64,000 bases of DNA from Saccopteryx bilineata. Lineage: Eukaryota > Chordata > Mammalia > Chiroptera > Emballonuridae. Numbering within the stretch: position 1 is the first letter of the stretch; each line of letters starts with the position of its first letter. The notes under the pieces were generated by a model. It did not search any database and was not told the DNA's origin. It saw only the letters and a list, made by a program, of their open reading frames with translations. Of the stretch, positions 53,934 through 63,986 are shown one piece after another. The stretch spans positions 100,552,074 to 100,616,073 of the forward strand of contig NC_089490.1 in NCBI RefSeq assembly GCF_036850765.1, read 5' to 3'. Made by a program: the position numbers and the translations under genes.

Positions 53934-54638
53934 CAGTGTGTCTGTAAAGTCATGGTGTACTTTTTTTTTCCATATTTTTAAAAATTAATTTTAATGGGGT
54001 GACATTGATAAATCAGGGTACATATGTTCAGAGAAAACATCTCCAGGTTATTTTGACATTTGATAGTGCACTTTTGACCGGTCATAGGAAAGCAACAAAA
54101 GATGATAGAAATGTGAAATCTGCACCAAATAAAAGGAAAACCCTCTCAGTTTCTGTAGGATGATGTGGCAGCATGTGCGCTTGCGCAGATGATGACGTAA
54201 CACCGTGTATACAGCGGAGCAGCCCACGGCCATGCCAGTTGAGATGTGGACGGTACAGAGGAAAGTTCAGTGCGTTCCTTGGCTCGCTAAATTAGAATCC
54301 GTGACCAAAGTGTAACGTGAATAGCGGCGCGTTTATAACGAAGCGCCACCACATAGGAATAACATTACTCGGTGGGCTAAGCAGTTGAAGGAAACCGGCA
54401 GTTTGGTGGAGAAACCCCGTTCTGGTAGGCCATCAGTCAGTGACGAGTCTGTACAGGCTATACGGGATAGCTACCTAAGGAGCCCTAAAAAATCTGTGTG
54501 TGAGCCCACATCGAACTGCACTGAATAGGTATGAAACTGGGAGAGTTTTCCTTTTATTTGGTGCAGAGTTCACATTTCTATCTTTTGTTGCTTTCCTGTG
54601 ACTGGTCAAAAGTACACCATGACTTTATGAACACACTG
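53934..54638 (+). mobile_element. Mariner-like element with long inverted repeats and a transposase N-terminus
   Basis: Ends CAGTGTGTCTGTAAAGTCAT and the complement of ATGACTTTATGAACACACTG, flanked by TA at both sides. The inverted repeats run about 95-100 bp (to AAAAGGAAAAC) once an L1 insertion is removed. The interior 54230-54510 reads in the + direction like the helix-turn-helix part of a mariner-family transposase (MPVEMWTVQRKVQ, then ITRWAKQLKETGSLVEKPRS, then RSPKKSV), with stops. No catalytic domain: the element is internally deleted. Confidence 0.88.
53965..54065 (-). repeat. Short L1 3' end inserted in the mariner-like element
   Basis: About 100 bp, reverse complement of the L1 end seen at 30821 (GGGTGACATTGATAAATCAG). 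Target GTGTACTTTT / GTGCACTTTT on the two sides. Confidence 0.88.
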
Positions 54639-54807
54639 TATAAAGAAAAACATTAAAGAACAAATGTAAAATATATTCTCAAAGCCTGTGTTCAGAGACA
54701 GATATTTTCAATGATTACATTGAAAAAGGGAATTCCACTTATAATGTGTGAGGCAATTGTTTGGCTAAATAAAAAAAAATTAAAAAAAAAGAAATTGTCG
54801 ATAGCTT

Positions 54808-55000
54808 TTTTTTTTAGGTATTATTTTTATTCAGTTTAGAGGGGAGAGAGAGAAAAAGAAAGAGAGAGAGAAAAGAGAGGGAGGAGCAGGAAGCATCAAC
54901 TCCCATATGTGCCTTGACCAGGTAAGCCTGGGGTTTTGCACTGGCAACCTCAGCGTTCCAGGTCAATACTTTATCCACTGCACCACCACAGGTCAGGCCT
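54808..55000 (-). repeat. SINE S2, minus strand
   Basis: TTTATTCAGTTTAGAGGGGA left, GCACCACCACAGGTCAGGC right. Target GATAGCTTT / TATAGCTTT. Confidence 0.9.
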
Positions 55001-55405
55001 ATAGCTTTCTACTAGTAATCAAAACCAGTTTGATTCAACATTTACTGTGCTAGTCTGATCAAGAACAGATTCTGCTAGAGGGGGAGTTTATAGTTTAGTT
55101 TCGGAAAGAAAATGTCAATAAATGGATTTTTAAAAATTCAGATGAAAACAAAATAAAAAGCAAACATGCAGGCTGAAAAACAATTTTACAAAGTTAGATA
55201 CATTGTTTAATTTAAAGGTATCAAGTTCTTTTCCTCAAATAATTGTTCATTTTTTTTTTATACATCTAAATTGCATTTGCCTGGTTTATTCAGGCAACTT
55301 TTTGAGATTATTTTGGTAACATTAGCCTAGTTTTATTAATGCAAATAAAAATTTAATATGCCTAGACTATTATTTTTATGGCAGCTTTAAAAAAGAAGCA
55401 GTTAT
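55001..55405 (-). other. IKBIP: IKBIP intron, nothing recognised
   Basis: AT-rich intron without recognisable elements. Confidence 0.5.
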
Positions 55406-55779
55406 GGCCCTGGCCGGTTGGCTCAGTGGTAGCGCGTCAGCCTGGTGTGCAGAAGTCCTGGGTTCGATTCCCGGCCAGGGCACACAGGAGAAGCGCCCAT
55501 CTGCTTCTCCACCCCTCCCCCTCTCCTTCCTCTCTCTCTCTTCCCCTCCCGCAGCCCAGGCTCCATTGGAGCAAAGTTGGCCCAAGCGCTGAGGATGGCT
55601 CTATGGCCTCTGCCTCAGGTGCTGGAATGGCTCTGGTTGCAACAGAGCAACGCCCCAGATGGGCAGAGCATCGCCCCCTGGTGGGCATGCGGGTGGATCC
55701 CAGTCGGGCGCATGCGGGAGTCTGACTGCCTCCCCGTTTCCAACTTCAGAAAAGTACAAAAAAAAAAAAAAAAAAAAGG
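55406..55779 (+). repeat. SINE S1, plus strand, nearly intact
   Basis: GGCCCTGGCCGGTTGGCTCA head, about 20 A at the end. Target GMAGCAGTTATG on both sides. Confidence 0.93.
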
Positions 55780-56154
55780 AGCAGTTATGTAGTTACAAAG
55801 AAACAACAAGCCAAAATAGAGCAGTAGAACAGTTAATTCAAAGCAGCACCCCCTTACCCCATCATATATGTTTAATTTCAAAGCATATTTTAGGATTTTT
55901 CTCCTCAATTGGTTTATGCTACATTAATTATTGGTGGGGGAAGTGGTCCCCAATTATTTTTGGTAGAGAAGTTAGATGTGAAAATGTTATTGTGGGTATG
56001 GCAATAAGGAAAAGCCACAAATAGGAAGGAAATCAAGTAGAGATTGCAAAACTACCTTTTATTTTTAAGGGGAAAGTTTTGCAATAAAGTATATTTGCTG
56101 AAACAAGATTCCCAGGGGTGAAAGGAGATGGCTTACTTTCACCTATTTCTTTTT
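55780..56154 (-). other. IKBIP: IKBIP intron, nothing recognised
   Basis: No repeat termini or conserved frame seen. Confidence 0.5.
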
Positions 56155-56352
56155 TTATTTAATTTTTTAAAGACTTTTAAAATTTATTGATTTTAGAGAG
56201 AAGGGAAGGAGAGAAAGGGGAAGGAGTGGGAGGCAGCAACTAGCAGTAGTTGCTTCTCTTATGTGCCTTTACCCAGCAAGCCTGGGGTTTCAAACTAGTA
56301 ACCTCAGCATTACAGCTTGACACTTTATGCACTGTGTTACCACAAGTCAGGC
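56155..56352 (-). repeat. SINE S2 (older), minus strand
   Basis: TTATTGATTTTAGAGAGAAG left, TGTTACCACAAGTCAGGCC right. Target CTATTTCTTT on both sides. Confidence 0.85.
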
Positions 56353-56369
56353 CATCTATTTCTTTACAA

Positions 56370-56562
56370 AGTTTTTTAATTTATCGATTTTAGAGAGAGA
56401 GGAAAGGAGAGAGAGAGAGAGAGCTAGAGAAACATTGATTTGTTGTTCCATTTATTTACACATTCATTAGTTAGTTCTTGTATGTGCCCTGACTGGGGAT
56501 CAAACCTACAACCTTGACATATCGGGATGATGCTCTCACCAACTGAGTTACTCAGCCAGTAA
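56370..56562 (-). repeat. SINE S4, minus strand
   Basis: TTTATCGATTTTAGAGAGAG, ACATTGATTTGTTGTTCCAT, and CAACTGAGTTACTCAGCCAG at the right. Confidence 0.82.
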
Positions 56563-56582
56563 TTTCAATATATACCAAGTTC

Positions 56583-56620
56583 ATATATATATATAAATAT
56601 TTATATTTATATATATATAT
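56583..56620. repeat. AT-dinucleotide microsatellite
   Basis: Interrupted (AT)n tract, TATATATATAAATATTTATA and onward. Confidence 0.9.
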
Positions 56621-57023
56621 GCGCAAAGTACTAAGCTAGGTCTTCCTGTAATGGTAAATATTGTCTGGATTTACAAACATGGCAACATGGTTCTAGGGAA
56701 TGATTTCTGGGTCTAACTGGCCTTCCAAAAACTTTGCTGAAGGATATTTGAACTCTACTAAACAACCTAGAAATTGTATTGATCTCTAAAACTTAAAACT
56801 ACTTTAAGCCAGAAGTAATCTTACATTATTTGGTACAGTTCCTTTATTTTACAAATTAAAACAGCCCCCAAAATGAGGTGCCCAAGAACACACAGAGGCA
56901 AAGCCTAAGACTGAAGATTACCATCTAAGGTTATTTCTCCACCACGGCATTTCCGCTCTTCTCTGAATATTTATTAATGCCTTCTTATGTCCAAGGCCCA
57001 ACCAATTATAGGTCAGTTACAAC

Positions 57024-57031
<8 letters not shown>
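56621..57031 (-). other. IKBIP: IKBIP intron, nothing recognised
   Basis: AT-rich intronic DNA. CCTTTATTTTACAAATTAAA to GAGGTGCCCAAGAACACACA (56840-56895) is a possible worn MIR core. Confidence 0.4.
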
Positions 57032-57054
<23 letters not shown>

Positions 57055-57417
57055 TTTGACAGAGACAGAGAGAGAGAGTCAGAAAGAGGGACAGACAAAA
57101 AGGGAGAGAGATGAGAAGCATCAATTCTTCCTTGCAAAACCTTAGTTGTTCACTGATTGCTTTTTTGTAAGTGCCTTGATGGGCAGGGTGGGGTGGGGGT
57201 GGGGCTACAGCAGAGTGAATGACCCTTGCTCAAGCCGGTGACCCTGGGCTGAAGCCAGTGATTATGGGGTCAAGTCTATAATACCACACTCAAGCCAGAG
57301 ACCCTGTGCTCAAGCTGGTGAGCCTGCGCTCAAGCCAGGCGACCTCAGGGTTTCGAACCTGAGTCCTACATGTCCCAGGCTGACTCTCTATTCACTGTGC
57401 CACTACCTGGTCAGGTG
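57032..57417 (-). repeat. SINE S3, minus strand, with (ATT)n tail
   Basis: The tail has become a (TTA)n microsatellite of about ten units. GCCACTACCTGGTCAGG at the right. Target AGTTACAACTTTT on both sides. Confidence 0.9.
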
Positions 57418-57664
57418 GTTAGTTACAACTTTTGAGTGACTTACAGTCTAGTTAAATGGCGACATGGTAGTCTTCATTTGGCTATCACCAAATTTGACTG
57501 AATTACAGCTTTTTGATTCTTCAGGTAGCTCTGACATATTCCTTCTGATTTTTTCCCTCTGCTGGTTGAACAGCAGCAGGTTGCCTTGAACAGTGTGAAG
57601 TCTGTGGCCTCTGGAGTTGGACTGACCCAGCAGCTTGACTGAAAGATTCCTAATCTTTCTTTTT

Positions 57665-57702
57665 TTTTTATAAATTTTTAAATTCATTTTAGAGAGGAGA
57701 GG

Positions 57703-57768
<66 letters not shown>

Positions 57769-57908
57769 GAGAGACAGAGAGAGAAGGGGGGAGGAGCTGG
57801 AAGCATCAACTCCCATATGTGCCTTGACCAGGCAAGCCCAGGGTTTCAAACCGGCAACCTCAGCATTTCCAGGTCGACGCTATATTCACTGCGCCACCAC
57901 AGGTCAGG
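57665..57908 (-). repeat. SINE S2, minus strand, with expanded (GA)n
   Basis: Long AGAGAG run at 57705-57785, GCGCCACCACAGGTCAGGC right end. TCTTTCTTTTTTT on both sides. Confidence 0.9.
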
Positions 57909-57920
57909 CTCTTTCTTTTT

Positions 57921-58095
57921 TTAAAAAAATTATTTTTATTTATTTCTTTATAGAGGGAAGAGAATGAGGGGGGGGGGAGGAGCAGGAAGCATCAACTCCC
58001 ATATATGCCTTGACCAGGCGAACCCAGGGTTTTGAACCAGTGACCTCAGCATTCCAGGCCAATGCTTTATCCACTGCGCCACCACAGGTCAGGCA
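57921..58095 (-). repeat. SINE S2, minus strand
   Basis: TTTATTTCTTTATAGAGGGA left, GCGCCACCACAGGTCAGGC right. Head-to-tail neighbour of the preceding SINE. Confidence 0.9.
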
Positions 58096-58345
58096 GTCTT
58101 TCTGAGTTTCAATTTTCTCCTTTGTAAAATGGGTCTCACAGTTAGCAAAGCTGTGGTGAGAACTGATGATAATACATGCAAAGTGCCTCCAACAGTGACT
58201 GAGATATAGTAGGTGCTCACTACAGAGCTGTTAGGATGATACTGATGAATGGAGACCTCCTAGCAGTGTGACAAATAATAGGCTCCAACATGTTAGTTCT
58301 CTTCTCCCCCACTATATAAAATTAGGCAGGAGCATTTTGTATTAA
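58096..58345 (-). repeat. MIR-like remnant in IKBIP intron
   Basis: GAGTTTCAATTTTCTCCTTTG, AAAATGGGTCTCACAG and ATATAGTAGGTGCTCACTA follow the MIR consensus layout (reverse orientation), about 58100-58240. Confidence 0.7.
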
Positions 58346-58360
58346 ATTAATAGTTCTTAG

Positions 58361-58566
58361 CCTGACCTGTGGTGGCGCAGTGGATAAAACTTCGACCTGG
58401 AAATGCTGAGGTCGCCGGTTCGAAACCCTGGGCTTGCCTGGTCAAGGCACATATGGGAGTTGATGCTTCCAGCTCCTCCCCCCTTCTCTCTCTCTCTCTG
58501 TCTCTCTCTCTCCCTCTCTCTGTCCTCTCTAAAAATGAATAAATAAATAAAAAAAATTAAAAAAAA
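58361..58566 (+). repeat. SINE S2, plus strand, young
   Basis: Clean head and AATAAATAAA tail. Perfect 15-bp target ATTAATAGTTCTTAG at 58346-58360 and 58567-58581. Confidence 0.95.
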
Positions 58567-58684
58567 ATTAATAGTTCTTAGCTGAGATATACAGATGCTG
58601 GGTGAATTTGCATAGCTTTTGCCACTGTGCAAGTATGGAGTAAGACTATACAGAAATAAAGTTTTGTGTGTGTACATGCGCATG

Positions 58685-58706
58685 CGTGTGTGTGTGTGTG
58701 TGTGTA
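58685..58706. repeat. (GT)n microsatellite
   Basis: About ten GT units after CATGCGCATGC. Confidence 0.9.
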
Positions 58707-59048
58707 TTTGGTGAATTACAGCATAATTATTTTATAACAAGATCATTTTAAGCTTTGATCAAGACTATAGATTCATTCAAGGGTCTACAATTAGGTTGAG
58801 ATAAAAAATAATGCTATTGACTTTGTATCTTACAAGTTTAGTTTTCTATGAAACCATACAGGCGAATAAAGCAATATTTTTCATTATAAAATCTAAAAGT
58901 ACATCTAGTCAACAGCTTCTAATAAAAATTTAATGAAATATTAAAATAAATTATACTTTGAAACTTTACATCCAAGGGTTTAAAAAAAATTAGGTGTTTG
59001 TTTTGTAAAAGTAATTTATCTGTGCTAAATGTTGTTAAAAAATGGATC
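58707..59048 (-). other. IKBIP: IKBIP intron, nothing recognised
   Basis: AT-rich, unassigned. Confidence 0.5.
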
Positions 59049-59049
59049 C

Positions 59050-59405
59050 AAGCCTTGCTGGTTGGCTCAGTTGTAGAGCATCAGCCCAGCATGTGGCTGT
59101 CCCAGGTTTGATTCCTGGTCAGAGCACACAGGAGAAGCGCTCATCAGCTCTTCCACCTCTCCTCCCCTTTTCCTCTCCCCCTCCTGCAGCCATGGATTAA
59201 TTGGAGTGAGTTGGCCTTGGGCGCTGAGGATGGCTCCATAACCTCCACCTCAGGTGCTAAAAGAGCTTGGTTGCTGAGCAATGGAGCAACGCCTCAGATG
59301 TGCACAGCATCGCCCCCTAGTGGGCTTGCTGGGTGGATCCCAGTTGGGGGACATACAGGGGTCTGTCTCTGCCTCCCCTCCTCCCATTGAATAAAAAAAA
59401 AAAAA
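59050..59405 (+). repeat. SINE S1 (older), plus strand
   Basis: AGCCTTGCTGGTTGGCTCAG head, A-run end. Short target GGATCCA. Confidence 0.85.
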
Positions 59406-59523
59406 AGGATCCAGTATTCTCTATCAGAAATCAATTGATATAAAATTTACTAATTACAAAAATACAAAAGTACATCTTAGAATATGGTAATCTTCCTTAA
59501 GGGAAAGACCAATGATGTAATTT

Positions 59524-59674
59524 TTTTTTATTTGTTGATTTTTGGAGAGAAGGGAGAGAGAGAGAGGGAGAGTACTTCCTGTATGTGCCTTGACCAGGCA
59601 AGCCCAGGGATTCAAACCGGTGACCTCAGCATTCCAGATCAAAGCTTTATCCACTGTACCACCACAGGTCAGGC
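59524..59674 (-). repeat. SINE S2, minus strand
   Basis: TTTGTTGATTTTTGGAGAGA left, CCACCACAGGTCAGGC right. Target CAATGATGTAATTT / CAACGATGTAATTT. Confidence 0.9.
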
Positions 59675-60505
59675 CAACGATGTAATTTAATGTTTGATGC
59701 ACAGAGAATTTTTTGAAATTTCAAGTATTTGTGTTAAATAAATGAATGTACGAAATGGAAGAAAACCAATTAGGTACATCTAAAACTCTCTAATGACCTT
59801 TTCAAATAGAGAAACCCCTGAGTAAAGGAATATATACATGTGTACACACACACATAGTTTCCTCACGAAATCTTTGTAGAAGGGCAGTTTCTGTTTCCCT
59901 TGTAACTGTCACTGTAGAGCACAGAGGCCACCTTGTTTCCATTTATATACACAAGTTCCTTGATATACAGAAGTTCATAATAATAATGATGTATCAAATA
60001 TGGTGATAGGCCAAAAATTAAAAAAATAGAAGTGACGAATATGGGAAATCCCATCTCCTCTGACAGAATGGAAGTTGAAAGAACTAAGTCCCAGCTAACT
60101 TTATAATCTATTTTATTAGCATGAAAATAAAAGTAAACATATACAATTTTGTCAGTGCACACAGACAAGAACTTAGGCATTCAGAACCCAAGAAATTTTA
60201 TGTTAAGATTCCAGAAATTAATGCTATGCCTTTTCACAGTAGCACTCTTCCATTTTTATGACCCATGTCTGTCTACTGTAGAACTTGTTTGGGATTTTCC
60301 TAAAAAACATGTAAATTTACATAGTAAAACTTCCTGACCACAACTACCATTTATAATGACAGCTTTCATGTTCTTTGCGCTTAATTTCACTGAAATCGCA
60401 TTATAAAATGGGAACTACAGTTGGTAATTGGCAAGAATAAATAAGAAAGAACAGTACTTCCATATACAGTTGACTCAGTTTTCAATACCATGTTTGGACA
60501 CTTTT
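59675..60505 (-). other. IKBIP: IKBIP intron, nothing recognised
   Basis: AT-rich. A 105-codon minus-strand frame at 59863-60180 has no recognisable features and is treated as chance. Confidence 0.5.
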
Positions 60506-60881
60506 TTTTTTTAGTGAGGGAGAGATAGAGCAAGAGAAACAGGGATAGACAGACAAGAAGGGAGAGAGATGAGAAGCATCAATTCTTCGTTGTGGCACCT
60601 TAGTTGTTCATTGCTTGCTTTCTCATATGTGCCTTGACTGCGAGGGGTGGAGGTGGGGTGGGGGCTCCATCCAAGCCAGCAACCTTGGTCTTCAAGCCAG
60701 CAACGTTAGAGCTCTAGTTGGCGACCATCGTGTCATACCTATGATCCCATGCTCAAGCTGGGACCCCGCGCTCAAGGCAGATGAGCCTACACTCATGCCG
60801 GTGACCTTGGGGTTTCAAACCTGGGCCCTCAGCATCTCAGGTTGATGCTGTATCCACTGCACCACCACCAGGTCAGGCTGT
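60506..60881 (-). repeat. SINE S3, minus strand
   Basis: T run, AGTGAGGGAGAGATAGAGCA left, ACCACCACCAGGTCAGGC right. Target GTTTGGACACTTTT / GTTTGGACACTCTT. Confidence 0.9.
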
Positions 60882-62013
60882 GTTTGGACACTCTTAATAC
60901 ATCAGTTTACCAATAAAAGTCTCATGTGCTCCCCCAACCCTGCACATTTCTGATGATCATTTTTGGCAAAATACGGTAGTTCTCTACTTAATCACGTCTC
61001 AGGATGCCATGTCTTATTCCTTGTGATTCTATTCTATAATTTTGAGTAAAATAAAGACACTATGTGAACAAATTTGGTTGGATAATTAGTTTGGTGACTC
61101 TTTAAAATAATGATGTACATTCAATTACCCCAATGGTCATCATTTCTCTTTTTTATTTCCTGTGTACCCAAGCCCGATGTGGGGTGTGGCCCTGGGGCAA
61201 AGGAAACAGGGTGGAGCCTGAACAGAGCCTTTTACATTTGTTTCGTTAAGTCCCGTGCCTGCTTGAGGAGGCCAGCAGTGGCGTCTCTGGAGAACTGTGT
61301 GATTGTGGGAAGCTGAACTGGTCGCCAGAAGGGCGAAGCCTTAGCCTTGGACTCTGCACTTGGATTGAGCCTTGCCTGCAGCCTCAATTTGTAGTCCTGT
61401 GTCACCCATTTTTGTCTGTGGTGCAGTTCTCCAGCTGGTGCTACAAAGGCCAGGACAGGATCTTACTTGACTTTAACAATTTTGTCCTGGGCTAGCTAGC
61501 TGCCCATCTCTTAAGTGAATGACACTCATTCATTCACAAATATTTACTAAACTCTTGTCAGGTACCTCGCACTGGTCTGGTACTTGGGGATACAGCTGTG
61601 AACAAACAGCAAGATCCTTGCATTCTAGAACGAATACCAAGGATCATAGTTAATAAAAGATGTCACACAGAGAGCTTGTTAGGGGGATAAAGAGTTGGAA
61701 GCAAACAGTTTTACATGGGAAGGGGGTGGAGGGTTAAGTGCAGGTACCATTTGAGAAAGACTCTCAAGGAGAGGAGGGAGCATTCCAGGCAGAAAATTAG
61801 TGTAAAGTGTGAGCAGGGAGTGAGGCTGGAAAGTGAAGGAGGTGGCAAGCTGGCTCTCATCATTTCTCACTTTGCTGCTCTTTCCCCTTTAAAATAGGCC
61901 ACGGGCTTATTGATGTATGCTCACTGTAACTATAATTTACTTACAGATCTTGTATCTAGCAAACTCAAAAGTTTGTAACACAGTCAGAACCTTTTTAAAA
62001 CAGCTCAGCTATA
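60882..62013 (-). other. IKBIP: IKBIP intron; unassigned GC-richer block and an L2-like end
   Basis: 61150-61490 is GC-richer than its surroundings and unassigned. 61525-61650 (CATTCACAAATATTTACTAA, CTTGGGGATACAGCTGTGAA, CTTGCATTCTAGAACG) resembles an ancient L2 3' end. Confidence 0.5.
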
Positions 62014-62243
62014 CACAAAAATTAGGGGATCAGGAAATGTGCAGATACTCTAGTACTTTCAGTCTTTTTGTACAGTGCATTTTCACCAATGAAATAAAAG
62101 TTGGTTTTGCCTCTCATTTGCATAATTGGATAACTTTCTTTGACTTGTTCTTTGCTTTTCTGATGTTCTTGTTTAATAAAAAAATCAAATGCTTCTTTTT
62201 TTATCACTTCATATTTATTTTGAAATATCCCCTAATTTTTGTG
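62014..62243. mobile_element. MITE-like element with CACAAAAATTAGGGGAT termini
   Basis: Perfect 17-bp inverted termini: CACAAAAATTAGGGGAT at 62014-62030 and its complement at 62227-62243, 230 bp end to end. The interior is AT-rich and not palindromic. I could not find a clear target duplication or name the family. Confidence 0.7.
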
Positions 62244-62308
62244 AGCGAAAGTCTATACTTCAAGGTGTACATACGTAATTCATAGGAAAAACCTTCAATA
62301 AAAACATG

Positions 62309-62443
62309 CAGGGTAAGGCAAAAATTGGTTTACAGCTGTTCATATGAAAAATAATACAATAAATAATAATATGAGAATAAACTGTTTTGCATACTCATAA
62401 CTGTAAATCTACATTTTTTTAAAACCGACTTTTGCCCCAATCT
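62309..62443. mobile_element. Small mariner-derived MITE-like remnant
   Basis: GGCAAAAATTGGTTTACAG near the left end and ACTTTTGCCCC near the right end, preceded by CTGTAAATCTAC, form worn inverted ends around an AT-rich core of about 135 bp. Confidence 0.5.
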
Positions 62444-62914
62444 TTATTTACTCTTATTTTAAAATTCTTGCAAGTATCTGTGACATAGTTTAGAACCTTA
62501 ACAAAGAGTTAAACACGTGTATAAGGCTCCATAGCTTTAAAAAAGTGCATATTAATTCATAGCAAAGCACTCCAGACTTGCTATCCGTTATTTTAGACCA
62601 AATTTCTGTAAACTCTGTGGTCTGGATTCTTGGTTTGTTGTAAATTACGAAGGAAATGAAGACCTGGCTGAGACTGGCACTTTACTAACAGGCCTGACAG
62701 GAACATCATCAGGTCAGTGGGTCACCTTTTCAGGTGAGAGAAGACGTATAAGTAGATATAAGGTTTGAAGAATAGCAAACTGGGTCATTTAGAGAGAAGG
62801 TAAACACTCCTCATTAGCTCCAGAGACATTAATAATATTTGGGTCCAATGGGTGAAATTCATAATAACTGTTAATTATTTAAAAAATCATTTAAAAATGT
62901 TAAGTATATTGCCT
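62444..62914 (-). other. IKBIP: IKBIP intron, nothing recognised
   Basis: Unassigned intronic DNA. Confidence 0.5.
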
Positions 62915-63274
62915 TTTTTTTTTTTTTTTTTTTTTTACAAAGACAGAGAGAGTCAGAGTGAGGGATAGACAGGGACAGACAGACAGGAACGGAAAGATGA
63001 GAAGCATCAATCATTAGTTCTTCGTTGCACATTGTGACATCTTAGTTGTTCATTGATTGCTTTCTCATATGTGCCTTGACCGTGGGCCTTCAGCAGACCG
63101 AGTAACCCTTTGCTTGAGCCAGGGACCTTGGGTCCAAGCTGGTGAGCTTTTTGCTCAAACCAGGTGAGCCCGTACTCAAGCTGGTGACCTTGGGGTCTCA
63201 AACCTGGGTCTCAAACCTGGGTCTTCGGCATCCCAGTCTGACGCTCTATCCATTGCGCCACCGCCTGGTCAGGC
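62915..63274 (-). repeat. SINE S3, minus strand
   Basis: About 25 T, AAAGACAGAGAGAGTCAGAG left, CACCGCCTGGTCAGGC right. Target AAGTATATTGC on both sides. It contains a small tandem repeat of GGTCTCAAACCTG. Confidence 0.93.
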
Positions 63275-63309
63275 AAGTATATTGCTTATTTTTTTTAATA
63301 GGTGAGCTT

Positions 63310-63519
63310 GCTTCCTTTCTTTTTAAAAATATTTTACTGATTTTAGAGAGAGGAGAAAGAAAGAGAAAAGGGGGTGGGAGGATTGGGAAACAACACTTCA
63401 TAGTAGTTGCTTCTCATATGAGCCTGGACCTGGCAAGCCTGGGGTTTCGAACCAGCGACCTCAGCATTACTGGTGGATGTAATGGCATATTCAAATACTG
63501 CGCCACCACAGTTCAGGCA
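63310..63519 (-). repeat. SINE S2 (older), minus strand
   Basis: TTTTACTGATTTTAGAGAGA left, GCGCCACCACAGTTCAGGC right. TATATTGCTT repeats at its edge. Confidence 0.85.
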
Positions 63520-63593
63520 TATATTGCTTTTTAAAAAGTAGAGAAATACAGGTTTTAGAACTATTTCTATTTAAAATGGTTAAAAAAATAAGT

Positions 63594-63599
63594 TTTATT
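63594..63599 (-). terminator. IKBIP: Candidate polyA signal for the short IKBIP isoform
   Basis: AATAAA on the minus strand, 163 nt beyond the stop at 63762. Confidence 0.55.
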
Positions 63600-63761
63600 G
63601 CTTAAAAAGATAAGCTTTGATTATCTTGATAATCCATTTGTATAGAGATCTCACTTCTTTTCCAGTAACATAGGACACAGTGAGACATCAAAATAACACA
63701 AAAGTATGGGACTAATCAATTTATGTATAATTATATGGTTCATCAGAATAAATTTAGTGCA

Positions 63762-63986
63762 TTAAGAATCACGGTCAATTCCTTTATTTTCTAGATTACG
63801 TTCTTCTGAAGTGCCTTTTTCTCTTGTACTTGAATATGCCATAAAGTCCTGAACTTTCCCTTTCAGAACATCCAGTTCATTTTGCATCTTCAGTAGGCTG
63901 TTATCATACTGAAGTCCTTCAAGGGTTTTCCGCATCTCCATGATCTCAGACACTGCTTTCAGCATATCATCTTCCATATTAAACAT
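63762..63986 (-). CDS. IKBIP: IKBIP alternative terminal exon (short isoform)
   Basis: On the minus strand an acceptor-like TTAACTGTTCAG ends at 63987. An open exon follows, from MFNMEDDMLKAVSEIMEMRK to ENKGIDRDS, stop TAA at 63762-63764; 74 codons. The sequence is heptad-like (coiled coil) and acidic, like the rest of IKBIP. It lies on the same strand about 11 kb before the long-isoform exon. IKBIP is known to make isoforms with different C-terminal exons. The Met here need not be a start codon, because the exon joins upstream exons outside the window. Confidence 0.8.
   Translation of the reverse strand: MFNMEDDMLKAVSEIMEMRKTLEGLQYDNSLLKMQNELDVLKGKVQDFMAYSSTREKGTSEERNLENKGIDRDS

Noticed and set aside
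57448..57849. 133-codon minus-strand frame with a long Ser/Leu run
   Set aside because: The run is the (GA)n tract of a SINE read in another frame.
59863..60180. 105-codon hydrophobic minus-strand frame
   Set aside because: No recognisable motif, AT-driven composition (Tyr, Phe, Ile), located in an intron; most likely chance.
62022..62207. 61-codon Lys/Glu-rich minus-strand frame inside the MITE-like element
   Set aside because: It lies wholly within the 230-bp inverted-end element, has no recognisable domain, and AT-rich mini-elements often stay open by chance.
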